A DNA stretch of 53,497 nucleotides from Saccharothrix sp. ST-888. Lineage in GTDB: Bacteria > Actinomycetota > Actinomycetes > Streptomycetales > Streptomycetaceae. Position 1 is the stretch's first letter; each line of letters begins with the position of its first letter. Made by a program: the position numbers and the translations under genes. The notes under the pieces are model-generated. The model worked only from the letters and a program-made list of their open reading frames with translations, was not told the DNA's origin and searched no databases. Positions 14,940 through 22,345 of this stretch are shown one piece after another. The stretch is from positions 1 to 53,497 of the forward strand of contig NZ_JYJF01000042.1 in NCBI RefSeq assembly GCF_000955975.1. The letters run 5' to 3'.

Positions 14940-16112
14940 TTGGCGGATCGGCTCACCGGAGGGGACTCCTCCCTGCTGCGACGGATCAACGCGGCGGTCA
15001 CGCTGCGCACACTGCGCAACGGCCGGTCGGTCACGCTCACTCAACTCGTCGGCGACACCGGCCTCTCCCGGCCGACCGTCGAAGGCGTGATCGAGGGCCT
15101 GATGGAATCCGGACTGGTCGCCGAGGTCGACCACACCCCTGTCGGCCGGCCTCCGGGCACCCGTCAGCGCGGCCGCCCCGCCCGCTGGTTCCGCTTCCGC
15201 GCCGAGGCCGGGCACGTCCTGGGCATCGAGATCGGCGTGCACGGTCTGCGGGTCGTGCTCGCCGACCTGACCGGCGAACTGCTCGGCAGCGAGGCCAGGG
15301 AGGTCGACGAGACCCTGGACGCCGAAGAACGGCTCTGCGCCGTCCGCACGGCCGTCGCCGAGGTCCTGCGCAGGACGGGCGTCTCCCGCGACAGCCTCTG
15401 GGCGGTCGCCGTCGGCAGCCCCGGCATCGTGGACCGCGACGGCACCATCCGGCTCGGCACCGCCATGCCCGGCTGGACCGGTCTCGACCTCGGCGCCCGG
15501 CTGCGCCGCTCCTTCCGCTGCCCCGTACTGATCGAGAACGACGCCAACCTGGCCGCCATCGCCGAACACTGGCAGGGCGCGGCCGTCGGCAAGGGCGACG
15601 TGGTCTTCGTGATGGCCGGGCTCAGCCCCGGGGCCGGTTCGCTGATCAACGGCAGACTGCACCGGGGCTTCGGCGGCGCCGCCGGGGAGATCGGCGCACT
15701 GCACCTGCTCGGCCAGGAGGCCACGCCCGAACGGCTGTTGTCCACCAGCGGCAAGCCGCTGGACCCGCTGGACGAGGCCGCGGTGGCGCGGGTGCTGCGG
15801 CTGGCGCGGGAGGGCGACGAGGTGGCCCGGGTGGCGATGGACCGCTTCCTGCGGCGGCTGGTGCACGACGTGGCGGCGCTGGTGCTGGCGCTGGACCCGC
15901 AGTTGGTGGTGGTCGGCGGCTGGGCGGCCGGGCTGGACGGCGTACTGGAGCCGCTGCGCGAACAGTTGGCGCTGTACTGCCTTCGGGCGCCGGAGGTCGC
16001 CCTGGCGGCCCTGGGCGAGGAAGTGGTCGCCTTGGGGGCCCTGCGCGTCGCACTCGACCACGTCGAGGAGCAGCTCTTCGCGGTCGACCCCCCGACGATC
16101 AGTCCACGCTAG
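14940..16112 (+). CDS. ROK-family transcriptional regulator
   Basis: About 390 residues from a TTG at 14940 (preceded by GGAAGGGCAGGGAC), chosen because Streptomyces ROK proteins begin like MADRLTGGDSSLLRRINAAV; an ATG at 14859 would add 27 atypical residues. The N-terminal winged helix (VTLTQLVGDTGLSRPTVEGV) is followed by the sugar-kinase-like ROK domain: GIEIGVHGLRVVLADL, AVGSPGIVDRDG, IENDANLAAIAEHW and SPGAGSLINGRLHRGFGGAA. The zinc-binding CxCGxxGC motif of catalytic ROK kinases is not apparent; the corresponding stretch reads GEIGALHLLG, so it is probably a regulator without kinase activity. It likely senses a sugar or sugar phosphate. Confidence 0.87.
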   Translation: MADRLTGGDSSLLRRINAAVTLRTLRNGRSVTLTQLVGDTGLSRPTVEGVIEGLMESGLVAEVDHTPVGRPPGTRQRGRPARWFRFRAEAGHVLGIEIGVHGLRVVLADLTGELLGSEAREVDETLDAEERLCAVRTAVAEVLRRTGVSRDSLWAVAVGSPGIVDRDGTIRLGTAMPGWTGLDLGARLRRSFRCPVLIENDANLAAIAEHWQGAAVGKGDVVFVMAGLSPGAGSLINGRLHRGFGGAAGEIGALHLLGQEATPERLLSTSGKPLDPLDEAAVARVLRLAREGDEVARVAMDRFLRRLVHDVAALVLALDPQLVVVGGWAAGLDGVLEPLREQLALYCLRAPEVALAALGEEVVALGALRVALDHVEEQLFAVDPPTISPR

Positions 16113-16143
16113 GCCCCCGCCCGGGGGCAAGGGTGAACCCTCA

Positions 16144-16303
16144 GGGGCGCGGGGGACTGCGCGAAACGGAAGGGCAGCAGGCCGCACTGTTACCCGGCAG
16201 GGCACCATGCACCGCCCCACCGGGAGTTCACGAGGTGCACCGTGCTCGCCGGGGCGCGGCTGGACCATGGAGCCTTCCGCCTCGCGCAGTTCCCCGCGCC
16301 CCT
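16144..16303. repeat. Inverted pair of the GGGGCGCGGGGAACTGCGC-type Streptomyces repeat
   Basis: GGGGCGCGGGGGACTGCGCG (about 16144-16163) and, about 120 bp on in reverse orientation, CGCGCAGTTCCCCGCGCCCC (about 16283-16302). The element resembles a repeat I recall between many Streptomyces genes. It lies between two convergent genes (ROK and GntR) and could form a long hairpin acting as a two-way terminator. Confidence 0.6.
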
Positions 16304-16333
16304 GGCTGCGCGCGGCGCAGCGGCGGCCCGGCC

Positions 16334-17122
16334 TCAGGAGGCGGTACGGACCGCGCCCGCCTGGACCGGCGTGACCTCGACCTTGCCGGTCTCGCCGAAG
16401 GTCAGCTTGCAGGTGTCGGCCCGGTAGGTGGAGACGGCGAGGGCGACCAGCCGGCCGGCGGCCGCGTACCGGGCGGTGACCACCAGGACCGGAGTGCCGG
16501 GCGGGCGCTCCAGCAGGGCGGCCTGCTCGGCCTCGGCGACGCCGAGCTCGACCGAGCGGGACTCGCCGTCCACGCCGAGCCGCTCCAGCTGCCGCAGGAC
16601 CGACTTCGCCTGGTCCTGCTCGGTGGCACTGCCGACGACGTGCGGAACGGCGGGCAGGTGCGGTACGGCCGAGTCCGGCACGTGCAGCGACTCGGTGGCC
16701 ATGATCTGGCCCTGGACCAGCCGCAGTCGGCGGACGGTGTGCACGGTCTCGCCCACCGGGATGCCGAGTGCCGACGCGAGCTGGGCGGAGGCCGGGGCGC
16801 TCACGCAGTCCACGGCGCGCCAGGTCAGGCTGCCGCCGGGGGCGCCGGGGCCGCTCTCGCCGGGGCTGCTGACCGGGATGCCGACGCGGGGCGCGGCGAT
16901 CAGGGTGCCGATGCCGCGGCGGCGGATCAGGCGGCCCTCCAGCTCCAGCTGGTCCAGCGCCTGCCGGAGGGTGGCCCGGGCCACGCCGAAACGGGCGGAC
17001 AGCTCACGCTCGTTCGGAATGACCTGGCCGGTGGAGAACTCCGCGTCGATGGTCCGCAGCAGCACCGTGCGCAGGTGCCAGTACTTGGGCTCCGGTACTG
17101 TCGCCAGCTGTCCTTGCCCCAC
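16334..17122 (-). CDS. GntR-family regulator, HutC/DasR-like with UTRA domain
   Basis: 262 residues from a GTG at 17122 (GGAGGA 6 nt upstream); a longer in-frame ATG at 17281 is rejected. The N-terminal winged helix contains PNERELSARFGVARATLRQA and LIRRRGIGTLIAAPRVG; the C-terminal ligand domain has the UTRA pattern PVGETVHTVRRLRLVQGQIM and PVLVVTARYAAAGRLVALAV. Members are usually repressors released by small effectors such as sugar phosphates. A DasR-type palindrome lies 134 bp upstream of the start, so autoregulation or DasR control is plausible. The ligand is unknown. Confidence 0.87.
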   Translation of the reverse strand: MGQGQLATVPEPKYWHLRTVLLRTIDAEFSTGQVIPNERELSARFGVARATLRQALDQLELEGRLIRRRGIGTLIAAPRVGIPVSSPGESGPGAPGGSLTWRAVDCVSAPASAQLASALGIPVGETVHTVRRLRLVQGQIMATESLHVPDSAVPHLPAVPHVVGSATEQDQAKSVLRQLERLGVDGESRSVELGVAEAEQAALLERPPGTPVLVVTARYAAAGRLVALAVSTYRADTCKLTFGETGKVEVTPVQAGAVRTAS

Positions 17123-17255
17123 CGTGTCCTCCACCCTGAAGGACGTCGGACCGGCCCCGTGCCCTGTGTTGTGGCAGGTGGGAGGGGCAGGCTTTATCAG
17201 TCCTTCTTTATTAAAGGTCTTTGCAGTAAGCGACCCTAGGGGGTGGCCGACGAGA

Positions 17256-17267
17256 TGGTCAAGACCA
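17256..17267. promoter_or_regulatory. DasR-like (dre-type) operator candidate
   Basis: TGGTCAAGACCA is a palindrome apart from its central AA. It matches the dre consensus core TGGTCTAGACCA of the GntR/HutC regulator DasR at all positions but one. It sits between the divergent GntR gene and xthA. Confidence 0.45.
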
Positions 17268-17367
17268 ATGACACCGCACACGTCCTTCTCATCGGACCTT
17301 CATCCGGGCCGCTCGGCGCGGGCGCGGCCACTCGCCCGGCCGGGAGCGGGGCGGATACCCTTCCCCG

Positions 17368-18171
17368 GTGATCGTGGTGACGAGTGTGAACGTGAATGGC
17401 ATCCGGGCTGCCGCCAAGAAGGGCTTCCTGGAGTGGCTGGCGGCCACCGAGGCGGAGGTGGTCTGCCTACAGGAGGTGCGCTCCGAGCCGGAGCAGCTGC
17501 CCGCCGAACTGCGCGACCTGCCCGGCTGGCACGCGGTCTGGGCACCTGCCGCCAGCAAGGGCCGGGCCGGGGTCGCCGTGCTCTCGCGGAAGGCTCCGGA
17601 GCGTACGGCGATCGGATTCGGCTCGGCGGAGTTCGACGGTTCGGGGAGGTACGCGGAGATCGACCTGCCGGGGCTGACCGTGGCCAGCCTCTACCTCCCG
17701 TCCGGCGAGGTCGGCACCGAACGCCAGGACGAGAAGGAACGCTTCATGGCGGAGTTCCTCGTCCACCTCGTCGAGCTGCGCGCGCGGGCGGCGAAGGACG
17801 GCCGCGAGGTGGTGGTCTGCGGTGACTGGAACATCGCCCACCAACCCGCCGACCTCAAGAACTGGAAGGCCAACCAGAAGAACGCCGGCTTCCTCCCGGA
17901 GGAGCGCGCCTGGCTGACCCGGGTCCTGGACGAGGGCGGCTACGTGGACGTGGTCCGCCGTCTCCACCCCGACCAGGAGGGCCCCTACAGCTGGTGGTCC
18001 TACCGCGGCCGCGCCTTCGACAACGACTCGGGCTGGAGGATCGACCTAATTATCGCTACTGGAATCCTCGCTAAGAAGTGCGTCGAGGCCTACGTCGAAC
18101 GCTCCGCCACCCACGCCGAGCGGTGGTCCGACCACGCACCGGTCACGGCAGTGTTCGATCTGAACAACTAG
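17368..18171 (+). CDS. xthA: Exodeoxyribonuclease III
   Basis: A 267-residue EEP-fold nuclease for base-excision repair (AP endonuclease and 3'-exonuclease). The metal Glu is in VCLQEVR, with VNVNGIRAAAKKGF at the N-terminus, VVCGDWNIAHQPADLKNWKANQKN, YSWWSYRGRAFDNDSGWRIDLI and the terminal HAERWSDHAPV. GTG at 17368 is chosen; TACCCT ends 6 bp upstream and no ribosome binding site is seen, so the mRNA may be leaderless. Codons 227-237 (about 18046-18078) are unusually AT-rich (CTA ATT ATC GCT ACT) for this genome, close to where the AT-rich scar region begins. Confidence 0.95.
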   Translation: MIVVTSVNVNGIRAAAKKGFLEWLAATEAEVVCLQEVRSEPEQLPAELRDLPGWHAVWAPAASKGRAGVAVLSRKAPERTAIGFGSAEFDGSGRYAEIDLPGLTVASLYLPSGEVGTERQDEKERFMAEFLVHLVELRARAAKDGREVVVCGDWNIAHQPADLKNWKANQKNAGFLPEERAWLTRVLDEGGYVDVVRRLHPDQEGPYSWWSYRGRAFDNDSGWRIDLIIATGILAKKCVEAYVERSATHAERWSDHAPVTAVFDLNN

Positions 18172-18202
18172 GCAGCAGAAACTGGTAGTTCGACAGAATC
18201 AA

Positions 18203-18246
18203 GAGGCGGCCCCGACGCGGGGCATTCCACACGTCGGGGCTTCCTC
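18203..18246 (+). terminator. Terminator of xthA
   Basis: GCCCCGACG and CGTCGGGGC form a perfect 9-bp stem; GAGG/CCTC extends it across a 2-nt mismatch. It lies about 35 bp after the xthA stop. Confidence 0.65.
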
Positions 18247-18762
18247 TCGGTAGCAAATACGCCAGCGGCGAAGGAAGTCGCACGGCACTCCCGGAGTGGA
18301 TTTTTCAGCAAAGCGATTCACGTGACCCTGCTTCCACAAGCGAAGCACCTGTCCGCCCCAGATCAGCTCCCCCGACGATCCAGACCCGAACATCCCTCTA
18401 GATACGGCCACCGCCCGCAACCCCTTGACCCCCAGCGGTCGAACGAGCGTCCGACTACTGCTGGCCGGTCCTGTTCGCGCAGGTCAGGGCCTATCTCGTC
18501 CGCTCCACATTACGCCCGATGCCGCCTCGTGGCACTCAATCCGTGAGAGCCCCGTGAGAGGTGCGCGAGCCGCTCTGAGTTGTCCCACTGCGGCTCAGTT
18601 GTGAGCGGATGCCGACGACCCGACCATCGCAGGCTGGACCCAACCGGTCCGCGACAGCCTGCGGAGCAGTCTCCATCACCTGCACCGCTTAATTCACCAC
18701 CGCTGGACGCCGGCACAACCCGTCCTCCGCCGAACCATGACACACGGCCCCGCCCCAGAAAG

Positions 18763-18796
18763 AGGCCGTTCCCCGCATCGCTTCGGGGAACGGCCT
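18763..18796. terminator. Strong 13-bp hairpin
   Basis: AGGCCGTTCCCCG (18763-18775) and CGGGGAACGGCCT (18784-18796) pair perfectly with an 8-nt loop. No intact gene ends just before it, so it is probably the terminator of a gene that has been lost. Confidence 0.6.
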
Positions 18797-18864
18797 TCCG
18801 GCCTGCATGAACGTAGCACCGACCGGGGCAACAGGATCTGAATCTACGCCCCCCTCACCCCGAT

Positions 18865-18951
18865 TCACCCTGTGATCTTTCCCGCCGAAAAGGCGGACAT
18901 TTTTACGACCACGAGTCGCAGAGTCAGGAATCCTGCCTCAGTGATCTGCAT
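18865..18951 (-). CDS. Possible 28-residue small protein
   Basis: ATG at 18951 is preceded by GAGGAGG at good spacing and opens a 28-codon frame (MQITEAGFLTLRLVVVKM, then SAFSAGKITG) to a TGA. The product is small, mildly hydrophobic and has no cysteine. The coding stretch includes a CCGCC-gaaaa-GGCGG hairpin which, on the opposite strand, is followed by a short T-run. It matches no family I know. It could be a leader peptide, a toxin-sized protein or chance. Confidence 0.3.
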   Translation of the reverse strand: MQITEAGFLTLRLVVVKMSAFSAGKITG

Positions 18952-18975
18952 ATTCGCCTCCTCGCGATCGTCCTA

Positions 18976-18995
18976 CCGGTAACTTCTCCCGGTAA
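18976..18995. repeat. CCGGTAA direct repeat
   Basis: Two exact CCGGTAA copies (18976-18982 and 18989-18995), 13 bp apart start to start, lie just upstream of the small ORF. They read TTACCGG on the minus strand. They may be binding half-sites or traces of recombination. Confidence 0.3.
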
Positions 18996-19171
18996 TTTCC
19001 AGGATACTCCTTACTGCGATAATTCGAGCCCGCCGTGCACATAAGTTAATATTTGAAAATTCCCCCGCGTGACGTTTGAGCCTGGATCCACCGATTGGTG
19101 ACGGGCTGCGGGAGGGTCTGACGCAGAGAGGTGCCCGCTGAGCTGGGAAGATGGGAGTTCCTACGCAACCA

Positions 19172-19515
19172 TAGGTCGGCGGCGCTCGGGAACCGGGCGA
19201 TGTCCGCGCCGATCTCCGCGAGGACCACCTCGGCTGCGCGGATGTTCATGCCGGGGATCGTGGTCAGCAGTTCGATGCGGCGGCGAAAGGGCCGCACCTG
19301 TGCGTCGATGCGCTCGCTGAGCCGGGTTTCCATCGCGGTGCAGGCGTCGATGCGGTCCAGCATGGCGCGGACCAGGAACGCGTGGTGGTCGGTGAAGCGG
19401 CCGGTCAGCGCGTGGGCGAGGATCTCGCGCTTGCCGCACATGCGCCGCAGCGCCAGTTCCGCGAGCACCAGGGGGTCGCGTTCGTCGGCGATGAGAACAC
19501 GGCTTCGAACCCGAG
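19172..19515 (-). mobile_element. IS110-family transposase remnant
   Basis: A minus-strand stretch reads LIADERDPLVLAELALRRM, ALTGRFTDHHAFLVRAML, RIELLTTIPGMNIRAAEVVL and AEIGADIARFPSAADL. This is the linker and start of the second transposase domain of IS110 elements. Both ends are lost: upstream the DEDD catalytic part is missing, and after AADL the frame runs into unrelated sequence until a stop at 19046. It is a dead fragment. The 150 bp above it (19520-19669) holds no convincing gene. Confidence 0.75.
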
Positions 19516-19669
19516 GTTGGCCGCCCGACCATGCTGGGGCTCTCTGTGTCCGCGGCCGCCGCTGGGTGCGCGGACGCGGACACCAACACCCGGAGCGAGC
19601 AAGGGTTCCATGTACAGGAACAGCGAGTACAGCGCGACCGGGCAGTACGGGAGCAGCTCTGTTCTCCGT

Positions 19670-20365
19670 TCAGCCGAGCGGGGAACCGGCCGTGCCGAGG
19701 GTGTCGCGTAGCCACTGCTCGACACCTGCCACGTGGACCGTCGCCCAGGAGTGCGCGAGGTCGGGTGCGCGGCGGGTGATGGCGTCGAGGATGGCGTGGT
19801 GCTGCTGGCGGGTGCGCTCGACCGCGCCCTCCTCCGTCAGTCCGCGCCAGATCCGCGCGCGTGCGGTCGGGCCGGACAGGCCGTCGATCAGCGAGCAGAG
19901 CACGGTGTTGCCCGAGCCGGCGGCGATCCGGCGGTGGAACTCGAGATCGTTGTCGATCAGCTCCTGGAGCGTGGCGTCGTCACTGAGGCCGTCCAGCACC
20001 TCGCGCAGGGCTGTGATGTCCTCGTCGGACATGACCCGAGCGGCCATGGCCGCAGCGGCGGGCTCCAGGATGCGGCGGACCTCCAGGAATTCCAGCACCG
20101 TGTCGTCCTGGTGAAAGTCGACGACGAAGCCCAGGGCGTCCATCAGCAGGTTCGGTTCCAGGCTGGTCACGTACGTGCCGTCGCCCTGGCGCACGTCGAG
20201 CACCCGTATGAGCGAGAGGGCCTTGACCGCCTCGCGCAAGGAGTTGCGTGAGAGGCCGAGCCGCTCGGCGAGGTCGGCCTCCCTCGGAAGGCGAGAGCCG
20301 GGGCGGAGCTCGCCACTGACGATCATCGCCTTGATCTTCTCGATCGCCTCGTCAGTGACTGGCAC
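19670..20365 (-). CDS. FadR-type GntR regulator (FCD domain), fucose-locus copy 1
   Basis: 231 residues from a GTG at 20365 with GGGAGG upstream. The winged helix is VTDEAIEKIKAMIVSGELRP to QGDGTYVTSLEP, with recognition-helix region GLSRNSLREAVKAL. The all-helical FCD ligand domain follows with the metal-binding His pattern DLEFHRRIAAGSGN and TRQQHHAILDAI. It is closely similar to the regulator at 32814-33521, especially in the DNA-binding half, so the two probably read the same operators. It lies downstream of the fucose operon on the same strand and is expected to control it, with a pathway intermediate as effector. Confidence 0.88.
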   Translation of the reverse strand: MPVTDEAIEKIKAMIVSGELRPGSRLPREADLAERLGLSRNSLREAVKALSLIRVLDVRQGDGTYVTSLEPNLLMDALGFVVDFHQDDTVLEFLEVRRILEPAAAAMAARVMSDEDITALREVLDGLSDDATLQELIDNDLEFHRRIAAGSGNTVLCSLIDGLSGPTARARIWRGLTEEGAVERTRQQHHAILDAITRRAPDLAHSWATVHVAGVEQWLRDTLGTAGSPLG

Positions 20366-20415
20366 TGCATGCCTCCCATGGTCATGTGCCTTGCAGCATA
20401 GTCCTCGCCGCGTCA

Positions 20416-20433
20416 TTCGAACTTATCTTCGAA
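20416..20433. promoter_or_regulatory. TTCGAA pair in front of the FCD regulator gene
   Basis: TTCGAA occurs twice, 6 bp apart, about 50 bp upstream of the regulator's start and between it and the operon's last gene. It may be a promoter-proximal operator. On the minus strand TATGCT follows at -10-like spacing. Confidence 0.3.
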
Positions 20434-20505
20434 GTGGCGGCCGTCCACCACCGCCGTACTCACCTGGTCCGAGCCGACGGCCTGCGGTCTGCTCGCCGGG
20501 GTCGC

Positions 20506-21387
20506 TCACGCCTCGTCGTCAAGCGGCCCGGGTGGCCGCAGCCCGTACACCCGGATCGCGTTGCGGCCGAACACGGCCTCCTTCTCCCCCGGGGCCAGCC
20601 GGTCGGTGAGGCGGTCGGCAATCCGGACCACTTCGGGGTAGCCGGCCCGGAGGGTGCAGACCGGCCAGTCGGAGCCGAAGAGGATCCGGTGCGGGCCGAA
20701 GGCGTCCAGCGCGGTGTCCGCGTAGGGCTTGAGGTCCTCGCTCCGCCAGCTGCCCGGGGTGGCCTCGGTGACCATTCCGGAGAGTTTGCACACGGTGTTG
20801 GGCAGTGCCGCCAGCCGGCACAGGTCGGCTGCCCAGGGGTCGAGCGCGCCGGTGGCGATGGGCGGCTTGCCGAGGTGGTCGAGGACGAAGGTCAGCCCGG
20901 TGATGCCGGCGGCGGCGAGGGCGGCGGCACGCAGTTGGTGCGGCTTGACGACGAGGTCGTAGGCGAGGCCGGCCGCGGCGACGGCGAGCAGCCCGCGGCG
21001 GACATCCCGGCGGAGCAGCCAGTTCGGGTCGGGCTCGTCCTGGACCTGGTGGCGGATGCCCACCAGCCGCTCGCCACCGGGAAGTTCGCGCAGGGCCGCG
21101 ATCGTGTCGGCGACGTCCGGGGCGGTGAGGTCGGTCCAGCCGACGACCCCGGCGACCAGGTCGTTGCCAGCGGCGAGGGCCAGCAGCTCCGGGGTCTCCT
21201 CGGGGACGCAGACCGTCTGGACGGCGACAGTGCCCACCACCCCGGCAGCACGCGCCTCGGCTTCGAGCTCGGCGGCGGAGAACGAGCGGGCGAGCGGTGC
21301 GAGGGACTCGCCGGCGATCCAGGGCTGCGGGCGGACGGCCAGGTCCCAGACGTGGTGGTGCGCGTCGATGATCTGCCGGCCGGTCAC
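20506..21387 (-). CDS. Amidohydrolase-family sugar lactonase (L-fuconolactonase-like)
   Basis: 293 residues from a GTG at 21387 that overlaps the mutarotase stop by 4 bp (GTGA). It is a metal-dependent TIM-barrel hydrolase: IIDAHHHVWDL, LVGIRHQVQDEPD, FVLDHLGKPPI, VCKLSGMVTEA and the catalytic Asp in ILFGSDWPVC. These match the COG3618 lactonases that open L-fucono- and L-rhamnono-lactones. In this operon it should hydrolyse L-fucono-1,5(1,4)-lactone made by the aldo-keto reductase to L-fuconate. It is the last gene of the nine-gene overlapping operon. A rhamnose or other 6-deoxyhexose substrate cannot be excluded. Confidence 0.87.
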   Translation of the reverse strand: MTGRQIIDAHHHVWDLAVRPQPWIAGESLAPLARSFSAAELEAEARAAGVVGTVAVQTVCVPEETPELLALAAGNDLVAGVVGWTDLTAPDVADTIAALRELPGGERLVGIRHQVQDEPDPNWLLRRDVRRGLLAVAAAGLAYDLVVKPHQLRAAALAAAGITGLTFVLDHLGKPPIATGALDPWAADLCRLAALPNTVCKLSGMVTEATPGSWRSEDLKPYADTALDAFGPHRILFGSDWPVCTLRAGYPEVVRIADRLTDRLAPGEKEAVFGRNAIRVYGLRPPGPLDDEA

Positions 21388-21695
21388 AGCTCCCACACCA
21401 CCGGGATGCCTGCGGTGGCGCCGGCCTTCGAGTAGTCGTGGACCACGTCGAGGAGGTCTGCCATCCGGGTCTGCCAGGCGATGTTGACCGGCAGCTGCTC
21501 CAGCTCGGCGAGCAGGCCGGCGTAGTCCTCGCATTCGAGCAGGTGGAAGAGCTCGCAGCCGCTGCGCCAGATGGTCCAGGAGGTCGCGCCAGCGGCGCGG
21601 ATCCCGGCGGTCAGCTCGTCCGGTACCGCACGGTGTGCGGCCTCGTATTCCTCGATCCGGTCCTCGCGGACGCGGGTGTGCAGGGCGATTCTCAT
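21384..21695 (-). CDS. RhaM-type 6-deoxyhexose mutarotase
   Basis: 103 residues, ATG at 21695. The family pattern is MRIALHTRVREDRIEEYEAA, HRAVPDELTAGIRAAGATSW, TIWRSGCELFHLLECEDY and PVNIAWQTRMADLLDVV; the His near residue 21, Tyr/Trp pair and C-terminal Trp fit the L-rhamnose mutarotase fold. It interconverts anomers of a 6-deoxy sugar. The neighbours say L-fucose. It overlaps lutC by ATGA and the lactonase by GTGA. The FucU/RbsD family, the other type of fucose mutarotase, is a different fold. Confidence 0.85.
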   Translation of the reverse strand: MRIALHTRVREDRIEEYEAAHRAVPDELTAGIRAAGATSWTIWRSGCELFHLLECEDYAGLLAELEQLPVNIAWQTRMADLLDVVHDYSKAGATAGIPVVWEL

Positions 21696-22345
21696 GGCTG
21701 CTGCTCCGGGTGGGCGGGGTCGACGATGATGACGTCCAGGGTGCGGGGCCCGTGGACGCCTTCCACGCGGTCGAGTTCGATGTCGCTGGTTGCGGACGGG
21801 CCGGAGATGAAGGTCAGTGGCCGGGTCGGGTCGAGCCGGGCGAGGGCGTCGGGGACGTCGGCGGCGATCTGCTCGGCCCGGATGACGCACAGGTGGTAGT
21901 CGGGGACGAGGGTGAGTGCGCGGCGGCCCTGGCCGGGGCCGGTGTCGAGGACGATGGTGCCGGTGACGGCGATGCCGGCGGCGGCGAGGGTGATCGCACC
22001 GTCCAGGGCGTCCAGGGCGGGGATGTCCAGGGGCTCCGTGTGCCACGCCCAACTGCCGGCCGGCAGCAGCGCGACGGGAAATCCGTCCGGCAGGGCCAGG
22101 TGGCGGACATCGTGTCTGGCGAGGGTGGCGGCGATGGCGTCCGACAGGCCGGCCCGGTCGGTACGGGTGACGGTGGCGCGGTAGTCGGCGACGCGCTCGG
22201 CGAACAGCGCCACGGTGTTCTCGCCCGGCCGGGTGTGGGTGCGGCGGTAGTCGCGGGGCACGGGCACGTCGCCCGGGGTCTCGTCGGCCGGGACATCGGC
22301 GAGGGCGGCGCGGATGCGGCCGAGGACGGTGTCGCGGCTGGTCAT
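21692..22345 (-). CDS. lutC: LutC-like LUD-domain subunit of L-lactate oxidation
   Basis: 217 residues with the LUD fold: VLGRIRAALADVP, a middle region ending AITLAAAGIAVTGTIVLDTG, GRRALTLVPDYHLCVIRAEQ and LTFISGPSATSDIELDRVEG with VHGPRTLDVIIVD. It works with LutA and LutB in NAD-independent oxidation of L-lactate to pyruvate. It overlaps lutB (ATGA) and the mutarotase gene (ATGA). Its place inside a sugar operon fits the L-lactate expected from the last fucose-pathway step. Confidence 0.92.
   Translation of the reverse strand: MTSRDTVLGRIRAALADVPADETPGDVPVPRDYRRTHTRPGENTVALFAERVADYRATVTRTDRAGLSDAIAATLARHDVRHLALPDGFPVALLPAGSWAWHTEPLDIPALDALDGAITLAAAGIAVTGTIVLDTGPGQGRRALTLVPDYHLCVIRAEQIAADVPDALARLDPTRPLTFISGPSATSDIELDRVEGVHGPRTLDVIIVDPAHPEQQP

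Larger units (their letters stand above)
18172..19045. other. AT-richer, gene-poor stretch between xthA and an IS110 remnant
   Basis: This 0.87-kb stretch has no recognisable protein gene. It holds two strong hairpins (18203-18246 and 18763-18796), a 28-codon small ORF, two TTACCGG direct repeats and AT-rich sequence (TTAATATTTGAAAATT near 19045). A minus-strand reading frame of about 64 codons (18199-18393) ends inside the first hairpin and matches nothing I recognise. The composition differs from both flanks, suggesting leftover foreign DNA. Confidence 0.5.

Noticed and set aside
18203..18246. tRNA gene or attachment site in the hairpin after xthA
   Set aside because: Only one stem forms; no cloverleaf arms, anticodon loop or TpsiC sequence are present. 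A terminator is sufficient.
18199..18393. 64-codon minus-strand frame after xthA
   Set aside because: Its end lies inside the xthA terminator hairpin, the GAGG-like site is too close to the ATG, and no family resemblance is seen.
19531..19725. Minus-strand frame with ALYSLFLYMEPLLAPGV above the IS110 remnant
   Set aside because: No start signal, no recognised domain, and it overlaps the end of the FCD regulator gene; probably scar sequence.
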